From: Paractinoplanes ovalisporus
GTDB lineage: Bacteria; Actinomycetota; Actinomycetes; Mycobacteriales; Micromonosporaceae
Assembly (NCBI RefSeq): GCF_016834655.1
Contig: NZ_JAENHP010000005.1
Location: 62,001-126,000, forward strand
DNA: 64,000 bases
Direction of reading: 5' to 3'
Shown piece by piece: positions 42,692 through 51,262 of the stretch (positions within the stretch are counted from its first letter, which is position 1; each line of letters begins with the position of its first letter). Below the pieces are notes generated by a model, which worked only from the letters and a program-made list of their open reading frames with translations, made no database searches and was not told the DNA's origin. Both the position numbers and the translations under genes were made by a program.

Positions 42692-43530
42692 TCGAGACGC
42701 TGCGGGTGGGCGCCGCGCGCGGGCTCATCGAGCTGCGCCAGACCCTGACCAACGGGCAGGACCTCTGGGGCTACTTCTTCCCCTCCGTGGGCCTGCTCAT
42801 CACGGTGTTCTTCACCAACCAGGCCACGGTCCCGGGCACAAACTTCTCGCTCGGCGCGGCCACCCTGCCCAGTTCACTGGGCATGCTGCTGGCCTTCGGC
42901 GGCCTGCTCACCATCGCCCAGATCCTGGTCGTCGAGCGCGAGGACGGCACGCTGCTGCGGGCCAAGGCCACACCGCACGGCATGAACGGCTATCTGATCG
43001 GCAAGGTGATCGCGGTCGGCGGCATGACGCTGTTCTCGGTGCTGATCGTGCTGATTCCCGGGGCGTTCCTGGTCGACGGCCTGAGAGTCGACCTCGGCGG
43101 CGTCCTGACGCTGATCTGGCTGCTCCCGCTGGCCGTCGTGGCCACCATGCCGATCGGGGCCGCCGTCGGCTCGTCCATCGAGAACCCGCGCAACCTCGGT
43201 TTCGTCATGATGCCGATCTTCGGGCTGGTCGCGATCTCCGGCATCTTCTACCCCATCACCGGCATGCCGGGCTGGTTGCAGGCGGTCGCGCAGGGCTTCC
43301 CGATCTACTGGCTAGGGTTGGGCATGCGGTCGGTGTTCCTGCCCGACGCCCTCGCCTCGGTCGAGTTGGGCGACTCCTGGCGTCACTTCGAGACCTTCGG
43401 GGTGCTGGCCGCCTGGGCCGTGGCCGGCCTGCTGGTGGCGCCGATACTGATGCGGCGGATGGCGCAACGGGAGTCGGGTTCCGCGGTGGCGGCCCGGCGG
43501 GAACGGGCCCTGACCACGGTGGGTCGTTAG
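42688..43530 (+). CDS. ABC-2 type transporter permease
   Basis: This 280-residue protein has about six transmembrane helices, including the conserved GMTLFSVLIVLIPGAFLV and a late FYPITGMPGWLQAVAQGFPIYW motif of ABC-2 permeases. With the preceding ATPase it forms a drug or lipid exporter; the substrate is unknown. Confidence 0.92.
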   Translation: MIETLRVGAARGLIELRQTLTNGQDLWGYFFPSVGLLITVFFTNQATVPGTNFSLGAATLPSSLGMLLAFGGLLTIAQILVVEREDGTLLRAKATPHGMNGYLIGKVIAVGGMTLFSVLIVLIPGAFLVDGLRVDLGGVLTLIWLLPLAVVATMPIGAAVGSSIENPRNLGFVMMPIFGLVAISGIFYPITGMPGWLQAVAQGFPIYWLGLGMRSVFLPDALASVELGDSWRHFETFGVLAAWAVAGLLVAPILMRRMAQRESGSAVAARRERALTTVGR

Positions 43531-43539
43531 AGAGAGTCG

Positions 43540-43797
43540 ATGAGCGAAGTCACCTACAACCGGATCGCGATGCTCCGGGCCGAGCGCGGAGTGTCGCGGC
43601 GGCAACTGGCCGACGCTCTGGGGGTCCACTATCAGACGGTGGGCTACCTGGAACGCGGCGAGTTCAGCCCCAGCCTCCACCTGGCCCTGCGGATCTCGCG
43701 CTATTTCGAGGTCCCGGTCGAGGTCATCTTCTCGCTCGACCCGTTCCCGCGGCTGGGCACGACGGTGAACGGAATGAACGGCGAGCGCTCGGCGTAG
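43540..43797 (+). CDS. XRE-family HTH regulator
   Basis: This 85-residue protein is almost entirely a Cro/C1-type helix-turn-helix (IAMLRAERGVSRRQLADALGVHYQTVGYLERGEFSPSLHLALRIS). It follows the exporter permease by 9 nt and is likely the operon's own regulator, which makes the dyad at 41718-41735 a candidate site. Confidence 0.88.
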   Translation: MSEVTYNRIAMLRAERGVSRRQLADALGVHYQTVGYLERGEFSPSLHLALRISRYFEVPVEVIFSLDPFPRLGTTVNGMNGERSA

Positions 43798-43837
43798 ATT
43801 TCCGGTGAAGAACCGCAAGCCGTAGAGGGGATCAACC

Positions 43838-44629
43838 GTGCGATTCGCCCGTTTTGTTCATGCCGGAGGGGTGTCGTTCGGCGTCGTCGAGGGTGACGCG
43901 TCGGGCCTGACCATCGCCGAGATCGGCTCGCTGCCGTTCGAGGAGGTCCGGTTCACCGGTCAGCGCTGGGCCCTGGCCGACGTACGCCTTCTCGCCCCGA
44001 TCTTCTCCAGCAAGGTCATCGGTGTCGGCCGCAACTACGCCGACCACGCCGCCGAGTTCGGCAACGAGGTCCCGAAAGAGCCGCTGATCTTCATCAAGCC
44101 GTCCACCTCGGTGATCGGGCCCAACGACGCGATCCGGCTGCCCCCGCAGTCGCAGCGCGTCGAGGAGGAGGGCGAACTGGCGGTGGTGATCGGCGCCACC
44201 GGGGCCCGCCGCCTCGACCGCGCGGGCGCCGAGAAGGCGATCTTCGGCTACACCATCGGCAACGATGTGACCGCTCGTGACCTGCAGCGCAGCGACCCGC
44301 AGTGGACGCGGGCCAAGGGCTTCGACTCGTTCTGCCCGATCGGCCCGTGGATCGTCACCGGCCTCGACGTGAGCGACCTCGAGATCCGCGCCGAGGTGGG
44401 GCGCAACCCCGAGGCGCTCGAGACGGTGCAGCTGGGCCGCACCAAGGACATGGTCTTCGACGTGCCGACCCTGGTGTCGTACGTGTCGCACGTCATGACG
44501 CTGCTGCCCGGCGACATCATCCTGACCGGCACGCCGGCCGGGGTCGCCCAGATCACGCCCGGCGACACGGTGTCGGTCAGCATCCAGGGCATCGGCGAGC
44601 TACGGAACCCGGTCGTCTCGCTCGACTGA
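43838..44629 (+). CDS. Fumarylacetoacetate hydrolase-family protein
   Basis: This 263-residue FAH-fold enzyme has metal ligands in VEEEGELAVVIG (ExE) with a later Asp (IGNDVTARDLQ), YADHAAEFGNE and GDIILTGTPAGVAQ. Family members hydrolyse or decarboxylate C-C bonds of acylpyruvate or dioate substrates; the exact substrate is unknown. GTG start after GAGGGG. The 3' end overlaps the convergent TetR gene by 30 nt. Confidence 0.92.
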   Translation: MRFARFVHAGGVSFGVVEGDASGLTIAEIGSLPFEEVRFTGQRWALADVRLLAPIFSSKVIGVGRNYADHAAEFGNEVPKEPLIFIKPSTSVIGPNDAIRLPPQSQRVEEEGELAVVIGATGARRLDRAGAEKAIFGYTIGNDVTARDLQRSDPQWTRAKGFDSFCPIGPWIVTGLDVSDLEIRAEVGRNPEALETVQLGRTKDMVFDVPTLVSYVSHVMTLLPGDIILTGTPAGVAQITPGDTVSVSIQGIGELRNPVVSLD

Positions 44630-45367
44630 CCCTTCGGTCCCACGCTCTTCGATCCCGCGTAACAGCAGGTCCAGGCCGTACTCGTACGCGTCCTGGGCCT
44701 GTTCGTCGGCGCCCCGGTCGAACGCGCCGGCATTCCAGATCGAGGTCATCGTGGGGTGGCTCTCGACGTCGAACCAGCTCTCCCACATCTCGCCGCGCTG
44801 CATCCACCACTCGTCGGTGCTGAGCCCGGTGGTGCGCCGCAGCAGTGCGCTCTCCGCCTCGTGCCGGGCGGCCGAGGTCACCCACGAGGCGATGGCGGTG
44901 GCGGCCGGGCTCAGCCCGCGCAGCGGCAGCCCCAGCGTGGCCACGGCCGCCAGCAGGAACTCCGTCTCGGCCAGCGTGCCCGGGCCGACCGGCGGCCGCA
45001 CCCGCGAGACCTCGGCCAGCCAGGGATGCGCCCGGTACATCGCGAAGGTGCGCTCGGCGAAGTACGCGATCCGCGGCCGGAAGCCGTCGTCGCTGCGCAG
45101 ATCGCGTGACCACAGCACCTCGTCGACCATCAGATCGACCAGTTCGGGACGGGACGGCACGTACGTGTAGAGGCTCATCGTGGCCACCGACAGCTCGGCC
45201 GCGACCCGCGCCATCGACGCCGCCTCCAGACCCTCGGCGTCGGCGACCCGGATCGCGGTCGTCACCACGACGTCGACGCTGAGCCGGGGCGGGCGGCCGA
45301 CCGCCTTGCGGGCCGGGACGTGCCGGCGCCAGAGCAGCGGAAGGATCCGCGGGCTGAATTCCTCCAT
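44600..45367 (-). CDS. TetR-family transcriptional regulator
   Basis: This 255-residue repressor has an N-terminal HTH (about 28-72: VVVTTAIRVADAEGLEAASMARVAAELSVATMSLYTYV) and a TetR_C-type ligand domain. It is divergent from the NmrA-like gene, and a 14-bp inverted repeat fills the 46-nt gap, so it probably represses both. ATG 45367 is used; the frame extends upstream but through the neighbour. Confidence 0.9.
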   Translation of the reverse strand: MEEFSPRILPLLWRRHVPARKAVGRPPRLSVDVVVTTAIRVADAEGLEAASMARVAAELSVATMSLYTYVPSRPELVDLMVDEVLWSRDLRSDDGFRPRIAYFAERTFAMYRAHPWLAEVSRVRPPVGPGTLAETEFLLAAVATLGLPLRGLSPAATAIASWVTSAARHEAESALLRRTTGLSTDEWWMQRGEMWESWFDVESHPTMTSIWNAGAFDRGADEQAQDAYEYGLDLLLRGIEERGTEGSVERDDRVP

Positions 45368-45369
45368 GA

Positions 45370-45413
45370 TTCCGTATACCCTACGGGAAGTCGTTTCCTT
45401 AGGGGGTACGGAA
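45370..45413. promoter_or_regulatory. Inverted-repeat operator between the TetR gene and the NmrA-like gene
   Basis: TTCCGTATACCCTA (45370-45383) and TAGGGGGTACGGAA (45400-45413) are complementary at 12 of 14 positions and fill the gap between two divergent starts. The right arm ends directly before the ATG at 45414. Confidence 0.65.
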
Positions 45414-46211
45414 ATGAAGATCCTGGTAACGGGCGCAACTGGCAACGTCGGGCGCATGGTCGTTGACGAACTGCTGGCCCGGGGCGCCGACGACGTACGG
45501 GCCCTGACCGTCGACCCGGCACGCGCCGCCCTGCCCGAGGGCGTCGAAGTTGTCCGCGGCTTCGTGGGCCGGCCCTCACTCGACTGGCTCCACGGCGTCG
45601 ACGTGATGTACCTCGCCCCGCACATCCCGACCGTCGCCGAAACCTGCCGCGCCGCCGCCCGGGCCGGAGTCGGTCGCATCGTCGACCTGGCCGGCGCCAA
45701 AGGCGACCACTGGCAAGCGATCGAAGACGGCGTGGAAGCCTCCGGCGTGCCGTACACCCACCTCGAACCGGGCGAGTTCATGGCCAACGCCACCATCTGG
45801 GCCGACCAGATCCGGGCCGGCGACGAGATCCGCGACGCCTACGCCGACAGTGCCAACGCCGCGATCGCCCAGGAAGACATCGCCGCCGTCGCCGCCCACG
45901 TCATCCTCGGCGACGGGCACGAAGGCCGGTCGTACGAACTCACCGGCCCCGAATCACTGACCCGGCGCCAGAAGGTCGAAGCCATCGGCCGGGCGCTCGG
46001 ACGTGAACTGCGCTACATCGAACTCACCCACGACGACGCCGTCCGGCAGCTCCAGCCCGCCATGGGTGAATACGCCGAGTGGTACCTGCAAGGCGCCGCC
46101 GCGCTTCTCCAACACCCCCAGGCGGCCACGCCCACCGTCGCCGAACTGCTGGGCCGACCTGCGAAAACGTACGAGCAGTGGGCCCGCGACCACGCCGACC
46201 AGTTCCGATGA
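45414..46211 (+). CDS. NmrA/NAD(P)H-binding atypical short-chain dehydrogenase
   Basis: This 265-residue Rossmann protein starts MKILVTGATGNVGRMVVDEL, the NmrA/QOR2-type GxxGxxG. The catalytic Tyr-Lys pair of classical SDRs is not evident, so it may be a redox sensor or a quinone reductase. It is controlled from the TetR operator region. Confidence 0.9.
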   Translation: MKILVTGATGNVGRMVVDELLARGADDVRALTVDPARAALPEGVEVVRGFVGRPSLDWLHGVDVMYLAPHIPTVAETCRAAARAGVGRIVDLAGAKGDHWQAIEDGVEASGVPYTHLEPGEFMANATIWADQIRAGDEIRDAYADSANAAIAQEDIAAVAAHVILGDGHEGRSYELTGPESLTRRQKVEAIGRALGRELRYIELTHDDAVRQLQPAMGEYAEWYLQGAAALLQHPQAATPTVAELLGRPAKTYEQWARDHADQFR

Positions 46212-46222
46212 CGGAACCCGAT

Positions 46223-46251
46223 TTGGTGGGCCCTGAAGCGTCAGGTAAGGT
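46223..46251 (+). promoter_or_regulatory. tRNA operon promoter
   Basis: TTGGTG (46223-46228), 17 nt, then TAAGGT (46246-46251), placed 28 nt before tRNA-Gln. Confidence 0.6.
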
Positions 46252-46279
46252 TTTCTCTCGGCACGGGAAACCGCGCCAA

Positions 46280-46351
46280 TGGGGTATGGGGTAATTGGCA
46301 GCCCGGCTGATTCTGGTTCAGCTAGTCTAGGTTCGAGTCCTGGTACCCCAG
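46280..46351 (+). tRNA. tRNA-Gln (CTG)
   Basis: The cloverleaf is complete: acceptor TGGGGTA/TACCCCA, anticodon stem GCTGA/TCAGC with loop TTCTGGT (anticodon CTG), T-loop GGTTCGAGTCC and discriminator G. The CCA end is not encoded. Confidence 0.95.
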
Positions 46352-46441
46352 CGCTACCACTCCCACGGAGGGGGCGGCGCTGGACTTCTGATAGAGTTCG
46401 GCCCGTCGCTGAAGCGGAAGCGGAAGCAAGAGAAAGTTCCT

Positions 46442-46514
46442 GGCCCCGTCGTCTAGCGGCCTAGGACGCCGCCCTCTCAAGGCGGTAGCGAGGGTTCGAA
46501 TCCCTTCGGGGCTA
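46442..46514 (+). tRNA. tRNA-Glu (CTC)
   Basis: Acceptor GGCCCCG/CGGGGCT with a terminal G-T pair, anticodon stem CCGCC/GGCGG with loop CTCTCAA (anticodon CTC), T-arm GAGGG-TTCGAAT-CCCTT and discriminator A. It lies 90 nt after tRNA-Gln, in the same orientation. Confidence 0.95.
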
Positions 46515-46524
46515 CATTCGGGTT

Positions 46525-46555
46525 GAGCCTGTCTGCGGAGTGCGCAGACGGGCTC
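46525..46555 (+). terminator. Terminator of the tRNA unit
   Basis: A 13-bp stem GAGCCTGTCTGCG/CGCAGACGGGCTC (one wobble) with the loop GAGTG lies 10 nt after tRNA-Glu. Confidence 0.75.
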
Positions 46556-46569
46556 ATTCCGCTTACTAC

Positions 46570-46588
46570 CTGGGGGCCGAGCCCCCAG
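46570..46588 (+). repeat. Second hairpin downstream of the tRNAs
   Basis: CTGGGGGC/GCCCCCAG is a perfect 8-bp stem with a CGA loop, possibly a backup terminator. A further palindrome CCCGTACGTACGGG is at 46682-46695. No gene is seen between 46515 and 46746. Confidence 0.5.
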
Positions 46589-46746
46589 ACCCCACGTTCC
46601 GGTGCTTGCGCGACCCGTGAACCCGTGGGCTGGTCGGTGCTTGGGGGCTTCGCCCCTTGCCCCCGGAAAACCAGAGCGGTTCCCGTACGTACGGGGTTTC
46701 GTTTTCGGGTGAAAAATTGATCGGCTGCGGCCAGTAGCTTGAGGCT

Positions 46747-47421
46747 GTGGACGACATTACGGTGCGGCGCGTCAACTATGGCTACTTTGTCCGGCCTGCC
46801 GAGGAAACGGGGACGGGCGCCCCGCGTGTGGAGCCCACTTTTGGCTACCTGGTTGGCCACCCTCGGGCTGGGCAGATCCTGGTGGACACCGGCATGGGTG
46901 GCAACGAGGAAGTAGACGCCTGGTACCAACCCACGCGTCTTGGCCTGGCACCCGCATTGAAAGCTGCCGGTGCTGATGTTGCTGACATTCGTATGGTTAT
47001 GAACTGTCATCTGCACTTTGACCACTGTGGGGGGAACCCGAGCTTGGCTGGGCGGCCGGTGTTTGCTCAGCGGGCTGAACTGGAGCTGGTCCGCGCGGTG
47101 GAGAGTCACACCTTTCCTGAGCTGGTGGATCATCCGGGGGCGCGGATCGAAGAGCTGGACGGTGAGGCTGAGATAGCGCCCGGCGTCTTCATCCTTCCGA
47201 CCCCGGGCCACACCGCGGGCCACCAGTCCCTGGTGATCCGCCGCAACGACGGGGTGGTGATCGTCGCCGGCCAGAGCCACGACAATGCCAATCTCTTCAC
47301 CAGCGATGCCCTGGGTCACCACGCCGGCGTCGGGACCCAACCCGCTTGGCTGGACCGCCTGTTGCGGATGGATCCTCGTCAAATCTGGTTCGCCCACGAC
47401 AACGCGGTCTGGACCCCATAG
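46747..47421 (+). CDS. MBL-fold hydrolase, N-acyl homoserine lactonase-like
   Basis: This 224-residue metallo-beta-lactamase-fold protein has the dinuclear metal motif HLHFDH (NCHLHFDHCGG), PTPGHTAGHQSLV, and a late His in WFAHDNAVW. Spacing and length resemble AHL lactonases (AiiA-like), which break quorum signals, but other lactone or ester substrates are equally possible. GTG start with GAGG close by. Confidence 0.88.
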   Translation: MDDITVRRVNYGYFVRPAEETGTGAPRVEPTFGYLVGHPRAGQILVDTGMGGNEEVDAWYQPTRLGLAPALKAAGADVADIRMVMNCHLHFDHCGGNPSLAGRPVFAQRAELELVRAVESHTFPELVDHPGARIEELDGEAEIAPGVFILPTPGHTAGHQSLVIRRNDGVVIVAGQSHDNANLFTSDALGHHAGVGTQPAWLDRLLRMDPRQIWFAHDNAVWTP

Positions 47422-47483
47422 AAGCGTCATGGATGTGGGGGTGGCTCCGAGGTAGCTGCAAAAGGGCTACTTAGGAGGATGTT

Positions 47484-48128
47484 GTGACTGCTGCGGTTGT
47501 GGAGCGCCGGGTTCGGCGTGGGCGTGGGCTTCTGGTTCTGGGTGTGATGGCTGGGCCGCTCTTTGCGTTGTCGAGTGGTGCTCAAGTGCTGGGGCGGGAA
47601 GGGTTTGACCTTCGGCGGCATCCGTTGAGTCTGCTTGTGCTGGGGGAGCTCGGGTGGATTCAAGTAGGCACGTTCGTGCTGACGGGGCTGGGTGTCTTGG
47701 CGCTGGCCGTCGGGCTCCGCCGGGTGGGGATCGGTGGGCTCGGTGGGCGGGCGATGGTGTGGCTGATCGGGGCGTTCGGTGTGGGGCTGGCGGTGGCGGG
47801 GGTGTTCGCGCCGGATGCGGAGAACGGGTTTCCGGTGGGAGCGCCTTCGGGATCCGTTGAAGTGATGTCGTGGCACGGGGTGGTGCATGCGACGGCGGCC
47901 GTGGTGGGGTTCACGGCTCTGGCGGGGGCGTGTGTTGTGCATCTTGTGCGGGCGGTTCGTCGTAGGGCGTTTGTTGTGGCGGGGCTCAGTGGGATCGTGG
48001 CGGTGGTGCTGCTTCTGCCGATGTCTCCGGAACACGCGAGCGTGCAGCTTGCGCTGACCGGGCTGATCTCGTTCGGCTGGACCACCGCGATCGCCCTGTC
48101 CGCCGCGGCTTCCGGGAGTGTCCGGTGA
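47484..48128 (+). CDS. DUF998 family membrane protein
   Basis: This 214-residue integral membrane protein has six predicted helices, matching the DUF998 family. AGGAGG lies 5 nt before its GTG. Its stop overlaps the DGPF gene start (GTGA), so it joins the sigma-factor operon, possibly as part of its signalling. Confidence 0.85.
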   Translation: MTAAVVERRVRRGRGLLVLGVMAGPLFALSSGAQVLGREGFDLRRHPLSLLVLGELGWIQVGTFVLTGLGVLALAVGLRRVGIGGLGGRAMVWLIGAFGVGLAVAGVFAPDAENGFPVGAPSGSVEVMSWHGVVHATAAVVGFTALAGACVVHLVRAVRRRAFVVAGLSGIVAVVLLLPMSPEHASVQLALTGLISFGWTTAIALSAAASGSVR

Positions 48129-48487
48129 AATATCTGCTGCTCGCCTACACGCCGATCGCCGCCTGGGACGCGGAGAACGCGTCGGAGGAGGCGTACGAGG
48201 CCTTTCAGGTCTATACGAAGTTTCAGCAGGAGCTCGTCGCGACCGGGGAGTTCGTCGGCAGCGAAGGACTCGCGCACCCGGCGGTCAGCACGACTGTGCG
48301 CCGCACCGAGCAAGGTGTGGTCGCCACCGACGGGCCGTTCGCCGAGCTGAAAGAGGTGCTGGCCAGCTTCGCGGTCATCGACTGCGTGAGCCAGGAACGG
48401 GCGGTCGAGATCGTCGGGCGCATCGTCGCGATCCTCGGCGAGCCCATCGAGATCCGGCCGATCATGGGCGGGGAATTCACCGGGTGA
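48125..48487 (+). CDS. YCII/DGPF-domain protein
   Basis: This 120-residue YciI-like ferredoxin-fold protein contains the eponymous DGPF (ATDGPFAELKEV). DGPF proteins are the standard neighbours of ECF42 sigma factors and are thought to take part in their activation. It overlaps both neighbours by 4 nt. Confidence 0.9.
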   Translation: MKYLLLAYTPIAAWDAENASEEAYEAFQVYTKFQQELVATGEFVGSEGLAHPAVSTTVRRTEQGVVATDGPFAELKEVLASFAVIDCVSQERAVEIVGRIVAILGEPIEIRPIMGGEFTG

Positions 48488-49704
48488 GCACGCCGGGGCC
48501 CGCGGTCGAGCATCTGCTGCGCTCCGAGGCGCCGCAGGTGCTCGGCGCGCTCGTCCGGCGGTTCGGGCACTTCGACCTGGCCGAGGACGCGGTGCAGGAG
48601 GCCCTGCTCGCGGCGAGCCGGCAATGGCCGGTCGACGGCGTCCCGGCCGATCCGCGGAGCTGGCTGATCCGGGTCGGCTACCGCCGGCTGGTCGACCTGT
48701 TGCGCGCCGAGCAGGCCCGGCGCCGGCGGGAGTACGACACGGCGACGGCTGTGCCCGCCGCGCCGGTGTCCGCGGTGGACGACAGCCTCACCCTGCTGCT
48801 TCTCTGCTGCCACCCCTCGCTCACCAGCACCGCCCAGGTGGCCCTGACCCTGCGGGCCGTGGGTGGGCTCACCACGGCCGAGATCGCCCACGCCTACGGG
48901 ATCGGCGAGAACGCCATGAGCGCCCGGATCAGCCGCGCCAAGAAACAACTGCGGGGTGTGCGTTTCACCCAGCCGGTCGAGGCCGGACGGGTCCGGCCGG
49001 TGCTCTATCTCATCTTCAACGAGGGCTACGTCGCCAGCAGCGGCGACCACCTCGACCGGGTCGACCTGGCGGACGAGGCGATCCGGCTGACCCGCATGCT
49101 GCACGGCTCGGCGGGCGGCGACAGCGAGACGGCCGGGCTGCTGGCGCTGATGCTGCTCACCCAGGCGCGGCGTCCGGCCCGTACGGGAAATGATGGTCGT
49201 CTGGTGCCTTGGGAAGAGCAGGACCGCTCGCGGTGGGACCGGGCGTTGATCCGGGAGGGGACCGATCTGCTCGATGCCGTGTGGGCCGAACCCGATGCGG
49301 GCCCCTATCGGATCCAGGCGGCCATCGCGGCCGTGCATGCCGCCGCGAGCGCGGGCGAGGAGACCGACTGGCCGCAGATCGCCGCCCTCTACGAAGGTCT
49401 GGAAGCGGTCAGCCCGACGGCACCCGTCCGGCTCAGCCGGGTCGTCGCGGTGGCCCAGGCGTACGGTCCGAGGCGCGGGCTCGACCTGCTCGACGAGCTG
49501 AACGAGCGGCACGATCTGGCCGGCGAACCCCTGACCCGGCAACGGGAACGCGCCGTCCGGGCCCATCTGCTGGAACGGACGGGCGAGCACGGCGAGGCGG
49601 CGCGGCTCTACCGTGCGGCGGCCGGGCTGACCGCCAACACGGTCGAGCAGCAGTATCTGCTGGGCCGCGCCGACCGGATCAGGCTGTCGGAACCCCCGGC
49701 GTGA
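48484..49704 (+). CDS. ECF42-type RNA polymerase sigma factor
   Basis: This 406-residue extracytoplasmic-function sigma factor has region 2 in the first 80 residues (LAEDAVQEALLAASRQWPVDG) and region 4 (TTAEIAHAYGIGENAMSARISRAKKQL). A C-terminal helical extension of about 220 residues with TPR-like character replaces a classical anti-sigma. This is the ECF42 architecture, and the DGPF gene upstream confirms it. A GTG start overlaps the previous stop. Confidence 0.93.
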   Translation: MSTPGPAVEHLLRSEAPQVLGALVRRFGHFDLAEDAVQEALLAASRQWPVDGVPADPRSWLIRVGYRRLVDLLRAEQARRRREYDTATAVPAAPVSAVDDSLTLLLLCCHPSLTSTAQVALTLRAVGGLTTAEIAHAYGIGENAMSARISRAKKQLRGVRFTQPVEAGRVRPVLYLIFNEGYVASSGDHLDRVDLADEAIRLTRMLHGSAGGDSETAGLLALMLLTQARRPARTGNDGRLVPWEEQDRSRWDRALIREGTDLLDAVWAEPDAGPYRIQAAIAAVHAAASAGEETDWPQIAALYEGLEAVSPTAPVRLSRVVAVAQAYGPRRGLDLLDELNERHDLAGEPLTRQRERAVRAHLLERTGEHGEAARLYRAAAGLTANTVEQQYLLGRADRIRLSEPPA

Positions 49705-50419
49705 GCCACGTCAGCGTGCCCGGCGGGAAGGCGGCGTCGATCTCGGCGCGGCCCTCGTGGAAGTGGGACCAGCCCTCGTAGTGCACAGGCACGATGCGGC
49801 GCGGGCGGATCCGGGCGCACAGCGCGGCGGCGTCGCGCCCCGACATGGTGAACCGGAACGGGCCGGTGAGGCCGAACTGCACCTTGCCCAGGTGCAGGAT
49901 CGCGGTGTCCACGCGGAAACGCTCGGCCACCTCCAGCATGCCGGGGAAGACCACCGTGTCGCCCGAGATCCAGACGACCGACTCGGAATCCGGTGTCCGC
50001 AGCGCGAATCCGGTTGTGGGCCCCACAATTGGCACACTCCAGGCCGGGCCGTGCCGCGAGGGCGTAGCGGTGATCTCCACGTCCCCGATGGTGGTGGTCT
50101 GCCACGGCTCCAGGCCCGTGCCGCCCAGCCGGCGCGCCCCGGCCGGCGTGGTCACCACGACCGGCGCCGAGGGCAGCAGCGCCCGCCCGGCGTCGTCGAG
50201 GTTGTCGGCGTGCTGGTCGTGGGTCAGCAGGATGCCGTCCAGCGGACCCAGCGCGGATGCGGGCAGAGCCGGGCCGGCGGTCTTGCGTGACGACGTGCCC
50301 CAGCCGAACGCGTAGCGCCGGCCGGGGGCGTCGAACGTCGGGTCCACCAGCAGCCGCACCCCGCCCAGTTCGAGCAGGGTGGTCGGGCCGCCGATGTGGG
50401 TGACGGTCAGAGGGATCAT
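49679..50419 (-). CDS. MBL-fold metal-dependent hydrolase (UlaG-like)
   Basis: This 246-residue MBL-fold protein has an early LLVDPTF strand, a variant metal motif THDQHADN, and ISGDTVVF and VPVHYEGWSHF later, like the UlaG/YkfA group of lactonases and phosphodiesterases. Its start overlaps the upstream hydrolase stop by 4 nt. Its 3' end overlaps the ECF42 gene by 26 nt. Confidence 0.85.
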   Translation of the reverse strand: MIPLTVTHIGGPTTLLELGGVRLLVDPTFDAPGRRYAFGWGTSSRKTAGPALPASALGPLDGILLTHDQHADNLDDAGRALLPSAPVVVTTPAGARRLGGTGLEPWQTTTIGDVEITATPSRHGPAWSVPIVGPTTGFALRTPDSESVVWISGDTVVFPGMLEVAERFRVDTAILHLGKVQFGLTGPFRFTMSGRDAAALCARIRPRRIVPVHYEGWSHFHEGRAEIDAAFPPGTLTWLTPGVPTA

Positions 50420-51210
50420 CGGGCGTGGGCGAGGGCCCACTCGAGTGCCTTGTCGGCCACCTGCTCCCAGCCGGGCTCGGCGCACGTCCAGTGGGAACGG
50501 CCCGGGAACTCGAAGAACTCGGTCACCGTGCCCTCGCCCTTGTAGTGGTGGGCGTTCGACTTGTTTACCGACGCGGGCATGATGTGGTCGGCCCCGCCCG
50601 CGATGAACAGCAGCGGTGCGCGCTCCTTGTTTCCGAAGTCGACCCACGTCTCCTGCTTGCCGGGCTTGAAGTTCGCGATCAGCCCGTACGCCCACACCCA
50701 GCTGCCCGGGGCGGGAATGGCGTAGCGGTCGTAGGCGGCCTTCGAGTCTTCCTCGGAGAGCGTGTTGGTGAACGCGTAGTGCCACTGCTCGGCCGTGAAA
50801 CCGGCCGCCTGGTGGCGTTTCGCGGGGTTGTTGAGGATCGGGAACAGCGACTTGAGCTGTGACGGCGGGTTGACGTAGATGCCCTCGGGCGGCGCCGAGT
50901 CGATGACCACACCGGCCGAGCCGTGCCCGCGGTCGAGCAGCAACTGGGTGAGCGTGCCGCCGAACGAGTGGCCCATGATGATCGGCTTCTCGGGCAGCGC
51001 GGTGATGATCTTTTCGAGGTGGGCGATGGTCTCGGGAACGGTCACCGTGGCGATCGGGGTGGTGTCGGCGCGCAGGGCCTCGACCTCGACCTCGAAGCCC
51101 GGATAGGCCGGGGCGACGACGGTGTGCCCCTGCGACTCGTAGTAGGAAATCCAGTGCTCCCAGCTGCGCGGAGTCACCCAGAGGCCATGAACCAGAACGA
51201 TCGTGCTCAT
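50416..51210 (-). CDS. Alpha/beta hydrolase
   Basis: This 264-residue hydrolase has VLVHGLWVTPRSWEHW, the nucleophile motif GHSFGGTLTQLLL, an acid in FIAGGADHIMP and His in FPGRSHWTC. It resembles the group that includes AB-hydrolase esterases of Streptomyces. It forms an operon with the MBL gene, downstream of the LuxR regulator. Confidence 0.9.
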   Translation of the reverse strand: MSTIVLVHGLWVTPRSWEHWISYYESQGHTVVAPAYPGFEVEVEALRADTTPIATVTVPETIAHLEKIITALPEKPIIMGHSFGGTLTQLLLDRGHGSAGVVIDSAPPEGIYVNPPSQLKSLFPILNNPAKRHQAAGFTAEQWHYAFTNTLSEEDSKAAYDRYAIPAPGSWVWAYGLIANFKPGKQETWVDFGNKERAPLLFIAGGADHIMPASVNKSNAHHYKGEGTVTEFFEFPGRSHWTCAEPGWEQVADKALEWALAHAR

Positions 51211-51262
51211 GCGCCGATCCTGCTGGGAGCGCGTCCATCGGCGAATCACGCGCCACACGTAG

